Part shown: positions 7,891 to 15,552 of the stretch, piece after piece
Position numbering within the stretch: the first letter of the stretch is position 1
Layout: each line of letters starts with the position of its first letter
Source of the DNA: Lactiplantibacillus modestisalitolerans
GTDB taxonomy: Bacteria > Bacillota > Bacilli > Lactobacillales > Lactobacillaceae
Direction of reading: 5' to 3'
Assembly (NCBI RefSeq): GCF_005405425.1
Contig: NZ_BJEA01000010.1
Span: 106,224-170,223, forward strand
DNA: 64,000 nucleotides
Notes under the pieces: generated by a model
Seen by the model: the letters and a program-made list of their open reading frames with translations, nothing else
What the model was told of the DNA's origin: nothing
Database searches by the model: none
Translations under genes and position numbers: made by a program

Positions 7891-8562
7891 ATGAGAAAAG
7901 TTATTTTAAGTTCAGTATTAGTTGCGGGAGCCGTTTTATTGGGGGGCGGACTGTACGTCTGGCCACGAACGACTACCCGTAAAAGTTCGGAAGCCGTTCA
8001 AACGAGTGTGAGCCAATCCCATAAAACGGGAGCGAAGCACATCCAAGTCACTAAAAAGGCAACCACGAAGGCCGTCACGACGGCCCAACCAGCTACGGGT
8101 ACCGTTGAAAGTGCGACGAGCCAAACGGACGAAAAGGCGGGTAGTAGTTCCGTAACGGCTACTTCCGGGACTTCGTCTACAACCAGTGCCAGCGGTCAAG
8201 GAGCCGTTACGAGTGCAAGCAGTGCGGCTAGTTCGCAAACGACCACGGCCACGAGTGCGGCTTCAACTAGTGGGACCGCCACGAGTGCTTCGGCGGCAAC
8301 CACGACGCTGACGGCCGAGCAAGTTAACGATTGGGTTTGGCAGCAAGTTGCGCCTGGCTACGCAACGACCAAACTCACGCGGAGTGATTTTGGTTTTCAA
8401 AATTACCAACGCAACGGTTTAGCGTACGTTGACGTGTACGAGCAACAACATCCAGCTAACGCGCACTTGGTCGGACGTTTTCGGGTTAATGCGCAGGGGC
8501 AACTAGAGCGCCAGCTTGCAGTTAGTGGTAACTGGCAAACCGTTGCCAACGCCACTCATTAA
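7891..8562 (+). CDS. Membrane-anchored Ser/Thr-rich extracytoplasmic protein
   Basis: The protein has 223 residues. An N-terminal hydrophobic segment (about 4-25) acts as signal anchor or signal peptide. It is followed by a long Ser/Thr/Ala-rich linker (about 30-145) and a small folded domain (about 147-223, from LTAEQVNDWVWQQV to the end). No cleavage Cys (lipoprotein) or LPxTG motif is present, so a single-pass anchor is likely. The linker resembles the Ala/Ser/Thr region of the GH73 hydrolase upstream. The C-terminal domain type occurs in lactobacilli without an assigned function. The ATG follows GGGGAG. Confidence 0.75.
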   Translation: MRKVILSSVLVAGAVLLGGGLYVWPRTTTRKSSEAVQTSVSQSHKTGAKHIQVTKKATTKAVTTAQPATGTVESATSQTDEKAGSSSVTATSGTSSTTSASGQGAVTSASSAASSQTTTATSAASTSGTATSASAATTTLTAEQVNDWVWQQVAPGYATTKLTRSDFGFQNYQRNGLAYVDVYEQQHPANAHLVGRFRVNAQGQLERQLAVSGNWQTVANATH

Positions 8563-8602
8563 CCAGTTACCGTTTGAAAATTAAGTTAAAATGATTAAAT
8601 TA

Positions 8603-8648
8603 AGAAGCGACTTTTTGAACTCAATGCAGCGTTCAAAAAGTCGCTTTT
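8603..8648 (+). terminator. Intrinsic terminator
   Basis: A perfect stem of about 16 bp (AAGCGACTTTTTGAAC with its complement) is followed by TTTTAG. Confidence 0.85.
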
Positions 8649-9042
8649 AGTTTCGGTTATATAGCATGTGGTGTTGATCTGTTTAGGAGGCTTCTCAGTT
8701 TAAGTTTTAATAAATTCACTGTGACTACCAAACTAAGCGAGAAAGTTTGCGCTTAGGTTAGTAAATATTCCGCAGAACCAGCTTCGTTAATTGAAACTGA
8801 CGAAAGTGCGTTACGAAACTTTATATTAAGGTAAATCTAGCCAGTAGCGGGGGTCACCATGGCTCAACTGCGAAATTATTCTTGGCCGGAAGTGGGTTGC
8901 TTACGGCTTAGAATAAGGCTCGAATTTGAGATTGCGGGGCGGGGTTCCCCGTAAGCTCAAATCGATGCCCGCAGTGTTCCAGCCAACCGGTGGCCCCCGC
9001 TGCTGGCGGCAGCCTTAACACCGATTGGTACAGAGCCCTTAG
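8649..9042 (-). repeat. Dispersed repeat family B, longest copy
   Basis: This degenerate intergenic repeat carries both segments of family B. The left segment (about 8660-8800) is related to 14108-14252 and to 63925 onward. The right segment (about 8957-9041) is related to 9745-9826, 40229-40312 and 61258-61322. Between them, CCAGTAGCGGGGGTCACC (about 8840) is an inverted match to the right segment (GGTGGCCCCCGCTGCTGG), so the middle can form a hairpin of about 180 nt. No intact reading frame is present. Confidence 0.6.
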
Positions 9043-9124
9043 TTTCCACGTAGCGCCAAAAAACTAAGGTCAGTTGATCCGTGATTTACACTGGTTGACC
9101 AGCTAACTAACGAGCGGATTGTGG

Positions 9125-9152
9125 TTGACAACCCGGATGGGCCGGTTACAAT
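9125..9152 (+). promoter_or_regulatory. Consensus promoter for the acetyltransferase gene
   Basis: TTGACA (9125-9130) and TACAAT (9147-9152) are separated by 16 bp, 52 bp before the chosen start codon. Confidence 0.8.
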
Positions 9153-9203
9153 TAATCTAAAAGTGTTACCAAAATGGCTGATCAGAGGGAAGGGGGACTG
9201 GTC

Positions 9204-9731
9204 ATGATGGTTCAAACCCGCCGTGTTCGGTTACGGCGTTTAATTGAAAGCGATTTGGCTGACTACCAGCGGTTACTCTCATTTCCAGTAATGGCCTGGG
9301 CAAACCACGCCGCTAATGATTTATCACCGGCGACTTTAGCGATTGCCTTTGAAAAGGATCGGCATAGTCCGTATGCTTTTGCGGTGATTGGGCGCCACAG
9401 TCACCGATTAATTGGCGTGATTTTGTACTACCATCACCGCATGACACCCGCAGAGCGGCTCTGTGCGCTCGATTTAGCCTACTTCTTAGACCCGGCTGTC
9501 TGGGGGCGGGGGCTGATGCCAGAAGCGATTCAGCTTAGTTTTGAGCTCATTCGTGGGAAGCACGACCGCTGGTTATGGGCGGATTGCCTGTTAGCTAACC
9601 GGCGCTCCCAGCGTGTACTTGAAAAGGTTGGTTTTCAGGCGGTTCGGACGGTTCAGATGATGAACACGACCGAGCCCGACCCTGTGGCAGTCAATCAATA
9701 TCGTCTGCGGTTGACTGCAACGGACGAATAA
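9204..9731 (+). CDS. GNAT acetyltransferase (RimJ/RimL-like)
   Basis: This 175-residue N-acetyltransferase transfers acetyl from acetyl-CoA to an amine, possibly a protein N-terminus. It has the RimJ/RimL layout: N-terminal RRVRLRRLIESDLADY, a central LDLAYFLDPAVWGRGLMPEA corresponding to the acetyl-CoA loop, and LANRRSQRVLEKVGF in the C-terminal motif. The start chosen is the ATG preceded by AAGGGGG. An ATG ten codons upstream overlaps that ribosome site and is unlikely. The gene is transcribed alone from a near-consensus promoter. The substrate is unknown. Confidence 0.85.
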   Translation: MMVQTRRVRLRRLIESDLADYQRLLSFPVMAWANHAANDLSPATLAIAFEKDRHSPYAFAVIGRHSHRLIGVILYYHHRMTPAERLCALDLAYFLDPAVWGRGLMPEAIQLSFELIRGKHDRWLWADCLLANRRSQRVLEKVGFQAVRTVQMMNTTEPDPVAVNQYRLRLTATDE

Positions 9732-9744
9732 ATTTGTAGTGCCG

Positions 9745-9826
9745 AAACGAACGATATCCGCAGTGTTCCAGCCAACCGGTTACACCCGCTGCTGACGGCA
9801 TATCAACACCAATTGGTATAGAATCA
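9745..9826 (-). repeat. Dispersed repeat family B, right segment
   Basis: The copy contains CCGCAGTGTTCCAGCCAACC, then the conserved CCCGCTGCTG core and CACCAATTGGTAtAGA end. It is nearly identical in parts to 40229-40312. The minus strand reads through without stops in one frame, but nothing supports expression. Confidence 0.65.
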
Positions 9827-9839
9827 AAAATTAACCAAA

Positions 9840-9881
9840 TAAGACCTGCGTGGATACTGATGATACCCACACAGGTCTTAT
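9840..9881. terminator. Bidirectional terminator
   Basis: AAGACCTG and GTGG arms pair with CCAC and CAGGTCTT between converging genes; A/T-rich sequence flanks both sides. Confidence 0.75.
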
Positions 9882-9884
9882 TAA

Positions 9885-10322
9885 CTAGGATTCGTTTTGT
9901 TGATAAACTTCGTGTTGCTCCGCTTCGGCCATGTTAGACGGCACGAAGTCGTCGACTTTATGATTAATTAGAATATCGGCGTAGTGGTCGACCTTGTAGT
10001 TGATCATCTTTAAGTGGCTTTGAAGGTCATTGATTTCGTTAAGGGTGCGTTGTTGTTGCGCCTTCATCATGTCGTAGCGCTCCGGAACGGTTTCTTCACC
10101 GGCTTGAACGAGTTCTAAGTAGTGTTGAATCCGTTCGACGGGCATTCCAGTTGAACGGAGGCAAACGATGATTTTAAGCCATTCTAGGTCAACGTCTTCA
10201 AAGACCCGGTTATTGTTAGCATCCCGCTTTACGAATGGCAACATGCCGTGATCATGGTAGTAACGAATGCTGTAGGTTGAAATATTCATTTTTTTAGCAA
10301 CTTCTTGAATCGTATAGGACAA
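9885..10322 (-). CDS. MerR-family transcriptional regulator
   Basis: This 145-residue DNA-binding regulator starts SYTIQEVAKKMNISTYSIRYYHDHGMLP, the typical MerR helix-turn-helix with the YY-x-x-G-x-L-P wing. A coiled-coil dimerisation helix occupies about residues 75-125. The C-terminus is short with no Cys pair or large effector domain, so the inducer cannot be guessed. The start is TTG, because AGGAGGG lies 6 bp before it; an ATG 20 codons upstream lacks a ribosome site. It is a single gene, convergent with the acetyltransferase. Confidence 0.87.
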   Translation of the reverse strand: MSYTIQEVAKKMNISTYSIRYYHDHGMLPFVKRDANNNRVFEDVDLEWLKIIVCLRSTGMPVERIQHYLELVQAGEETVPERYDMMKAQQQRTLNEINDLQSHLKMINYKVDHYADILINHKVDDFVPSNMAEAEQHEVYQQNES

Positions 10323-10546
10323 CTCGAACCCTCCTGAAAAGCCCAATAATGGGCGGTTTGCGGTTGATTGGCGATCAAACATAAGTTTATTTATATTTAA
10401 AGACCAATCTACTGATAATTAGTTTAAGCAATCTGGCCCGGAATGTAAACTATTTTACCGCCGGGGTTCTGGCCGATATAAAATGGTTGCGTTCGAGTAA
10501 CTTTAAGGTGCTATGCTAAGGGGACTTAAGAAGGGAGGCTGATGAC

Positions 10547-11218
10547 GTGTTACGGTATGCCATTCAGAATGGTGGGTGCGATTTTGAACCCGCGAGTGCC
10601 TGGACGACCAATGCGCAGCAAGCGTTGACGCTATTGCAGGCCGCACCGGACGCTAAGTTACTGGTCTGGAATCCACAGAATGATCACTGTGAAATTTACC
10701 CGCAGCATGATCAGGGGGAACTGACGGACAAGATCGAGCACACGGCGTACGCTCGCTTAATGGCGCAGATGCGGACCGTCGCTAAGCCGATTGTTGATGC
10801 GCAGTTGCAAGCCCAGTGGTATTTGGTGGCGGAGTTGGCGGTGCTAAGCCACCAGTCGCCCATTAATACGGCCGCGGCGTTATTGGCCCTGACAGTTCAG
10901 CGGGTGAAAAGGACGTCCAGCGCTCCCGGACAGTTACGGGGACTGGCTGATCAGGCTCGCTGTTGGTTGTTAGCCGCGCACGTTACTGATCTCCAGTTGG
11001 TGGCGACCACTAAGCCGCTCGCAACGTTGTTACCGTACTTAACCGCCCAGAGCACGCAACTGGATGTCTGTGGGGGGCGCTCGCGCGCTTGGCAACTAGC
11101 CCACGACGCGCTTGTTTTGAGTGAAGCGCCGGTTGCCCTAACGACGCTCGAACTACCAGTTGCGTGGGAGCTCTTGCGGGTTGCCCAGGCCGAGCGGCAC
11201 CACGACGGCCGGTGCTAG
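10547..11218 (+). CDS. Hypothetical protein, helical
   Basis: The protein has 223 residues starting with GTG behind AAGGGAGG. It is soluble and rich in Ala, Leu and Gln, with predicted helices through most of its length and no recognisable motif. The N-terminal 60 residues contain a beta-like stretch (LLVWNPQNDHCEIYP). I do not recognise the family. It is followed closely by the leader region of the sulfur amino-acid gene but has no terminator of its own that I can see. Confidence 0.6.
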   Translation: MLRYAIQNGGCDFEPASAWTTNAQQALTLLQAAPDAKLLVWNPQNDHCEIYPQHDQGELTDKIEHTAYARLMAQMRTVAKPIVDAQLQAQWYLVAELAVLSHQSPINTAAALLALTVQRVKRTSSAPGQLRGLADQARCWLLAAHVTDLQLVATTKPLATLLPYLTAQSTQLDVCGGRSRAWQLAHDALVLSEAPVALTTLELPVAWELLRVAQAERHHDGRC

Positions 11219-11309
11219 TTTCGGTTGGGAACTGCACAAAATGAGTAAATTGTGGGCGCGGGCTTGACGATTGCTAAAAGATTAGAGTAAGATGAAAATA
11301 TTATTAAAA

Positions 11310-11556
11310 CACATGTTGATGAGAAGAGTAATTGGGGTCCAATTTCAACAGGGAGCCGTCGGGAGTGCGAAGCGGCAAATTGGTAACCAATGAAGATGAA
11401 CTCGGAATGCCCAGTGGCGGTCTAACGGCTACGCTGGCGGCCCTGGCCGATAGCCCAGTGAGTTGGCAACAACTCGGTAAGTTTAGCGGGGTGACCCGTT
11501 ATTAAACTTGGGTGGTATCACGAACCGTCGTCCCTTGAGGATGGCGGTTTTTTGCG
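11310..11556 (+). promoter_or_regulatory. Methionine T-box leader
   Basis: A tRNA-sensing leader of T-box type. Stem I carries AAGAGTA on its 5' side and GAAGATGAA on its 3' side. By comparison with the glyQS T-box this puts an ATG (Met) specifier at 11396-11398. The T-box core GGGTGGTATCACG lies at 11509-11522. The competing terminator (AACCGTCGTCC/GGATGGCGGTT plus T6) ends near 11553. Uncharged tRNA-Met should stabilise the antiterminator and switch on the downstream enzyme. A weak promoter (TTGACG near 11264, TAAGAT 18 bp later) lies in front. Confidence 0.88.
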
Positions 11557-11601
11557 TTGGTTAGGCGTTAACAGTGACTTAAAAATGAGAAAGAGGTAAC
11601 G

Positions 11602-12726
11602 ATGATGACGGAAACGAATACAAACTTACACGTGGAAACGCGCTTAGCGCAAGCTGGAAATCGGACGGATGATGAGAAGACGGGGGCGATTTCGGCGCCA
11701 ATTTATTTATCGACGGCTTACCGCCACGCTGGTTTAGGCCAGTCAACCGGCTTTGATTATCCCCGCGAAGCGCAACCAACCCGCTGTATATTGGAGGCAA
11801 CGTTAGCTGAATTAGAACACGGGACGGCGGCCTACGCCTTAAGTTCAGGGATGGCCGCGATTCAGCTCGTCTTTACGCTTTTCCATAGTGGGGAACGGAT
11901 CATTGTTTCGGATGATTTGTACGGCGGGTCTTACCGCTTTTTCGACCTCTTGCACGACCATTACCAGTTAAACTTTTCCGTGTGGGACGGACAGGATCAG
12001 CAGGCGCTGGCGGATTTAATTGATGCGCACACGGTGGCCCTTTGGCTTGAAACGCCGTCCAACCCAACGATGAAGGTAATCGACATTGCGGCGACCGCCG
12101 AAACGACGCGTGCACACCATATCAAGTTGATCGTTGATAATACGTTTTATACGCCGTTAATTCAAAAACCACTGGACTTGGGGGCCGACATCGTCGTTCA
12201 TTCCGCAACTAAGTACCTAGCGGGCCACAACGATATTTTAGCCGGTGCGGTCGTTGCAAAGAATCCGGAAGATGCTAAACAGTTGGAATTTAACCTAGTC
12301 ACGACCGGGGCAGTTTTAGATCCGTTTGATGCTTGGCTACTCCTCCGTAGTCTCAAAACGTTGCCGTTGCGGTTACACCAACAGGAGGCGAACGCGCAAG
12401 CCCTCGTTAAAGCCTTGACGGCCGATAAGCACGTTGAACGGGTTCTGTACCCGGGGCGCGGTGGGATGATTAGTTTTTATTTAGCGAAGGGGACCGAAGT
12501 TGATGCTTTCTTGCGTGCGTTACAAGTTATTTCATTTGCTGAGAGTTTAGGTGGAGTTGAAAGTTTGGTGACCGTCCCGGCCGTGCAGACGCACGCCGAT
12601 TTATCGGCGGCTGCCCGACAAGCCAAGGGGATTACGGCTAACTTAGTGCGCCTGTCAACGGGGATTGAAAACGTGGCTGACTTGCAAGCAGATTTGACGC
12701 AAGCCTTAATTGCCGCGACCCGTTAA
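11602..12726 (+). CDS. PLP-dependent trans-sulfuration enzyme (MetI/MetC-like)
   Basis: This 374-residue enzyme of the Cys/Met metabolism PLP family would act as cystathionine gamma-synthase, O-acylhomoserine thiolyase or cystathionine lyase. It closely resembles B. subtilis MetI through its length: [41 protein letters not shown] and the PLP-lysine motif [12 protein letters not shown] (Lys near residue 204). [12 protein letters not shown] near the C-terminus is also conserved. Control by a Met-specific T-box supports a role in methionine synthesis or transsulfuration. Synthase and lyase activities are not separable from sequence alone. Confidence 0.9.
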   Translation: MMTETNTNLHVETRLAQAGNRTDDEKTGAISAPIYLSTAYRHAGLGQSTGFDYPREAQPTRCILEATLAELEHGTAAYALSSGMAAIQLVFTLFHSGERIIVSDDLYGGSYRFFDLLHDHYQLNFSVWDGQDQQALADLIDAHTVALWLETPSNPTMKVIDIAATAETTRAHHIKLIVDNTFYTPLIQKPLDLGADIVVHSATKYLAGHNDILAGAVVAKNPEDAKQLEFNLVTTGAVLDPFDAWLLLRSLKTLPLRLHQQEANAQALVKALTADKHVERVLYPGRGGMISFYLAKGTEVDAFLRALQVISFAESLGGVESLVTVPAVQTHADLSAAARQAKGITANLVRLSTGIENVADLQADLTQALIAATR

Positions 12727-12736
12727 ATTTAAATAC

Positions 12737-12764
12737 TTTACTTACTTTTAGTATGTGTTATACT
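12737..12764 (+). promoter_or_regulatory. Promoter of the thioredoxin-like gene
   Basis: TTTACT (12737-12742) and TATACT (12759-12764) are 16 bp apart, about 30 bp before the start codon. Confidence 0.6.
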
Positions 12765-12794
12765 AGGACTATCATGAATAATGGAGGCATTGAA

Positions 12795-13115
12795 ATGGCA
12801 ACAGCAACTTTAAGTGATGCAGAAATTCGCGATCGCATCAAAACTGGGAAGCACATGTTATTCTTTACGGCGGATTGGTGCCCAGATTGCGCCTTTATCA
12901 AACCGGTAATGCCCGATATTGAGGCAAAGTATGATCAATACGATTGGATCACGGTTGACCGCGATGCCAACATTGAAGTCGCTCAAGAAATGGGTGTGAT
13001 GGGGATTCCAAGTTTTGTTGGAATCGAAGACGGGAAGGAAATTGGTCGTTACGTGGACAAATTCCGCAAGACGCAAAAGCAAGTTGAAGACTTCCTCGAT
13101 ACATTAGAAAAATAA
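12795..13115 (+). CDS. Thioredoxin-like protein
   Basis: This 107-residue single thioredoxin domain has the redox motif WCPDC (Cys29, Cys32) after MLFFTADW, and the cis-proline loop GVMGIPSFV. The Pro-Asp pair between the cysteines differs from the Gly-Pro of housekeeping thioredoxin, so it may serve a specialised disulfide-reducing role in the cytoplasm. No signal peptide is present. The ATG follows TGGAGG. It has its own promoter and terminator. Confidence 0.88.
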   Translation: MATATLSDAEIRDRIKTGKHMLFFTADWCPDCAFIKPVMPDIEAKYDQYDWITVDRDANIEVAQEMGVMGIPSFVGIEDGKEIGRYVDKFRKTQKQVEDFLDTLEK

Positions 13116-13145
13116 ACCATTAAGCGCAAGCGTTTAGGCGCGTTG

Positions 13146-13190
13146 ACTGGCAGCTGCCGACGATTTAGTCGGTCGGTTGCCAGTTTTTTA
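13146..13190 (+). terminator. Intrinsic terminator
   Basis: ACTGGCA/TTGCCAG arms enclose CCGAC/GTCGG, followed by six T residues. Confidence 0.85.
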
Positions 13191-13191
13191 T

Positions 13192-13220
13192 TTGGTCAAA
13201 AGTCAAACTTCTGCTACACT
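13192..13220 (+). promoter_or_regulatory. Promoter of the alpha/beta hydrolase gene
   Basis: TTGGTC and TACACT are 17 bp apart, 33 bp before the ATG. Confidence 0.55.
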
Positions 13221-13252
13221 ATTAACTATTAATTTTGGAAACGGTGATAATA

Positions 13253-14041
13253 ATGACAACCAACGTATTTGAAGACGTAATCGTTCGAACGACGAAATTA
13301 GCCGGCTTACCGGTGCTACACGTTTTCGCCGCCAGTCAAGCACAACTGAAGTTACCCACGATCATTGATTACCACGGGTGGACGACGCAAACGGCCAGTG
13401 AATTAGTTGCCAGTTACCCGCTCGTCCGGGCCGGGTTTCGGGTGATTTTACCGACGGCGTACTTACATGGAAGTCGTAACGATGGCACCGACTTAAATCA
13501 CCATCCGGAACATTTTTGGTCAATTGTGGGCCATTCGGTGGCGGAATTTCCACAGCTAGTGGCCGAACTGGTTAACGCAGGTTTGAGTGATCCCGACCGA
13601 ATTGGGGTTATGGGAACCTCGATGGGCGGGATTACGGCGGCCGGTATCATGGCAACGCAGGCAAACGTGCGGGCCGGGGTCTCCTTGATTGGATCGCCAG
13701 AACCGGTGGCGTTTGCTAAGGATCAGGTGGCCCAGTTGCCTGCTGAATTGGCAGCTAAGCTACCCGCGGGTTTACTGACGAAGACGTATGCCCAGCTGGA
13801 TCAGTTTGATTTGTCGGTGCACCCCGAACGCTTAGCGGGACGGCCAATGTTCTTCTTTAACGGGACGGCTGATCAGATGGTACCGTATAAGTACGTCGCC
13901 GATTTTAAGGAACGGTTCGAGGCGACGCCGGCCCTGAAGCAAACGGTTTTTCGGCAGGCCGATGGTGGTGTGCACCACGTCCCGCACCGAATGAGCGAGG
14001 CGGCTGTGCATTTTTTGACGAAGCACATTGCCCAAATTTAA
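13253..14041 (+). CDS. Alpha/beta hydrolase (YitV/prolyl-oligopeptidase-like)
   Basis: The protein of 262 residues has the serine hydrolase fold. The nucleophile elbow is GTSMGG (Ser near residue 122). FFFNGTADQMVPY supplies the Asp-containing loop and GGVHHVPHRM a late His. DYHGWT near residue 36 is the oxyanion strand region. It resembles B. subtilis YitV and related esterases of unknown substrate. The ATG is used because the TTG six codons upstream lies in the ribosome-site region (TTGGAAACGGTG). Confidence 0.83.
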   Translation: MTTNVFEDVIVRTTKLAGLPVLHVFAASQAQLKLPTIIDYHGWTTQTASELVASYPLVRAGFRVILPTAYLHGSRNDGTDLNHHPEHFWSIVGHSVAEFPQLVAELVNAGLSDPDRIGVMGTSMGGITAAGIMATQANVRAGVSLIGSPEPVAFAKDQVAQLPAELAAKLPAGLLTKTYAQLDQFDLSVHPERLAGRPMFFFNGTADQMVPYKYVADFKERFEATPALKQTVFRQADGGVHHVPHRMSEAAVHFLTKHIAQI

Positions 14042-14049
14042 TTCAGAAT

Positions 14050-14091
14050 ACTAAAACGACCAACTCAAGCAAAATGAGTTGGTCGTTTTTG
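14050..14091 (+). terminator. Intrinsic terminator
   Basis: A 15-bp perfect stem (AAAACGACCAACTCA and complement) followed by T5. Confidence 0.88.
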
Positions 14092-14107
14092 GCGTTTTTT
14101 CTGGCTT

Positions 14108-14252
14108 TGTGATATGTGATGTTAATCTGCTAAAAATGGTACAGCTGAATTTTCAATAAATTCACGGTAACTGTCAACATAAGTGGGCGACCCTGCACTT
14201 GATTTAAAAAGCGTTCCGCCAGAATCATCTTCATTAACCAATTCGTACAAAG
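14108..14252 (-). repeat. Dispersed repeat family B, left segment
   Basis: This is the best-preserved left segment of family B, starting ATATGTGATGTTAATCTGC and ending at the shared AATTcGTACAaAG end. Related degenerate copies lie at about 8660-8800, 61225-61250 and 63925 onward. It contains the short open frame listed separately. Confidence 0.6.
14122..14250 (-). CDS. 42-codon ORF inside repeat family B (small protein or gene remnant)
   Basis: On the minus strand a TTG-started frame of 42 residues runs to TAA. It ends in SYREFIENSAVPFLAD and contains DDSGGTLFKSSAGSP, which looks like genuine protein sequence rather than random translation. An AAAAGGAC stretch lies just before the TTG, though very close to it. 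The frame sits directly downstream of the methyltransferase gene on the same strand. The other copies of the repeat keep fragments of this frame but are broken by stops and shifts. It is therefore either a surviving small gene or a protein C-terminus left by decay. Confidence 0.3.
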   Translation of the reverse strand: MYELVNEDDSGGTLFKSSAGSPTYVDSYREFIENSAVPFLAD

Positions 14253-14257
14253 TCCTT

Positions 14258-15109
14258 TTACTTAACTACGTAGACCTGGTCATGAATTAAATCGAACGGC
14301 CGGAAGTGGGCGTTTAGTTGTTCAATTTCGGGACCGGTTTGGTAGTCCGCGTTATCCCAAAATTGTTTAGAGCCGGTGGCACCGTACTTCTCGCCAATTA
14401 CGATCAGCGGAATGTCGTAATCACTGGCTCGGATGGCTTGGAGGAGTTCCCAATCAATTGTGAGGTGGTCGGGAGACCAAGCCATGATGATGTACTGAAT
14501 GTCGGCGGCGTACTTTTCAAACGCGCTGAGCGCGTCTAAAGCCTCAACCGCAATCACGGGTTGGCGCCCGGTCTGGTTATTTTTTTCGCGCGTCCAGGCC
14601 TTGGAGTCGGTCGGATAGATGGTCTGGCTGGGATGTAACCGCGACAGCCCCTTTGAAATATAACCGTTACCAGCCATGACTTCAAGGACCGGTGCGCGAC
14701 CCGTGAAGTTAGCAAGGTCCTTTAGTAACGGGGCGCTGATGTAGGCCCACATTCCGTAGCGCTCCTCTAAGTAGTCGCGAAAATCGCGGAGTAGCTTGTC
14801 AACTTTAGGGAGCGCTGCCGAGAGTTGATTCCATTCGGCGTCACCAGCAGGGTCGCCCATGGCGTAGGTGTTGTTAATTCGTTGGAACAGTTCGTCCTGA
14901 AAGTCATCGGGAACTTGCAAGTAGGGAAGCTGTTGCGGCGGTAGGCCGGCTGCGAGTAAGCGGTCGGCCTCGAGCGCGTTATTGATTAAAACCAGCACCT
15001 TCGGATCAGCGTGGAATAGGTCGCGGTAGCGGTTTAACTGCGTAATGTAGGGCATCGGTCGATTTTGCCGGGCGCGTTTTTTGAGTTGTTTTAACTTCTT
15101 GGGATTCAT
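14258..15109 (-). CDS. SAM-dependent methyltransferase-like protein
   Basis: The protein of 283 residues has a Rossmann-like motif I, VLEVMAGNGYISKGL (about 148-162), and an acidic residue after the next strand (IYPTDSKAW). YIIMAWSPDHL corresponds to motif IV. The basic N-terminus (KKLKQLKKRARQNRP) suggests nucleic-acid contact. The substrate is unknown; lactobacillar relatives are annotated only as methyltransferases. The ATG follows TTAGGAGC and lies 10 bp after the regulator gene, so it is the last gene of the pepF-regulator-methyltransferase operon. Confidence 0.72.
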   Translation of the reverse strand: MNPKKLKQLKKRARQNRPMPYITQLNRYRDLFHADPKVLVLINNALEADRLLAAGLPPQQLPYLQVPDDFQDELFQRINNTYAMGDPAGDAEWNQLSAALPKVDKLLRDFRDYLEERYGMWAYISAPLLKDLANFTGRAPVLEVMAGNGYISKGLSRLHPSQTIYPTDSKAWTREKNNQTGRQPVIAVEALDALSAFEKYAADIQYIIMAWSPDHLTIDWELLQAIRASDYDIPLIVIGEKYGATGSKQFWDNADYQTGPEIEQLNAHFRPFDLIHDQVYVVK

Positions 15110-15118
15110 CAAAAGCTC

Positions 15119-15535
15119 CTAATCATCAAAATGTAAATCAAGTTCTTCTTGGCCAGTTGCACTAGGCAAGCTGCGTTGTTGGCGGCCGTGGAGGTAACCA
15201 TTCATCAATTGGAACAGTTCGTAGCGATCTTCGCTGGATAGTTGTTCCTGATTAAAGGTGAGGGGCTTACCAGATAAGAAAATGCGGCCGAGGTCGTATT
15301 CTTCCTGATCGGCACGGCCTGACAAGTAGTCGGTGGTAACGTGGAAAAATTCAGCTAATTTACGGACTTCCAAGTAGGAGGGGGTCCGTAAGTTGCGTTC
15401 CCAGTTTCCAATCTGGGCGGGCGTGTTCTTGCGGGTCGTTTGATCGGCATCGGGCAGGTGGTTGAGCGCGTCAGCCAACTGTGCGAGGGTCATTTTTTGA
15501 CCCCGCCGGAGTGCTCTTAAGCGTTCTGGAAACAT
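15119..15535 (-). CDS. XRE-family transcriptional regulator
   Basis: This 138-residue regulator has an N-terminal helix-turn-helix (about 1-72): LRALRRGQKMTLAQLADAL, then IGNWERNLRTPS and FHVTTDYLSGR, the usual XRE/Cro end. A short, variable C-terminal region (75-138) has no recognised effector domain. It lies 17 bp after pepF and 10 bp before the methyltransferase, so all three are probably co-transcribed. The ATG follows TTGGAAGTG. Confidence 0.85.
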   Translation of the reverse strand: MFPERLRALRRGQKMTLAQLADALNHLPDADQTTRKNTPAQIGNWERNLRTPSYLEVRKLAEFFHVTTDYLSGRADQEEYDLGRIFLSGKPLTFNQEQLSSEDRYELFQLMNGYLHGRQQRSLPSATGQEELDLHFDD

Positions 15536-15552
15536 GTGATCACTTCCAATTC

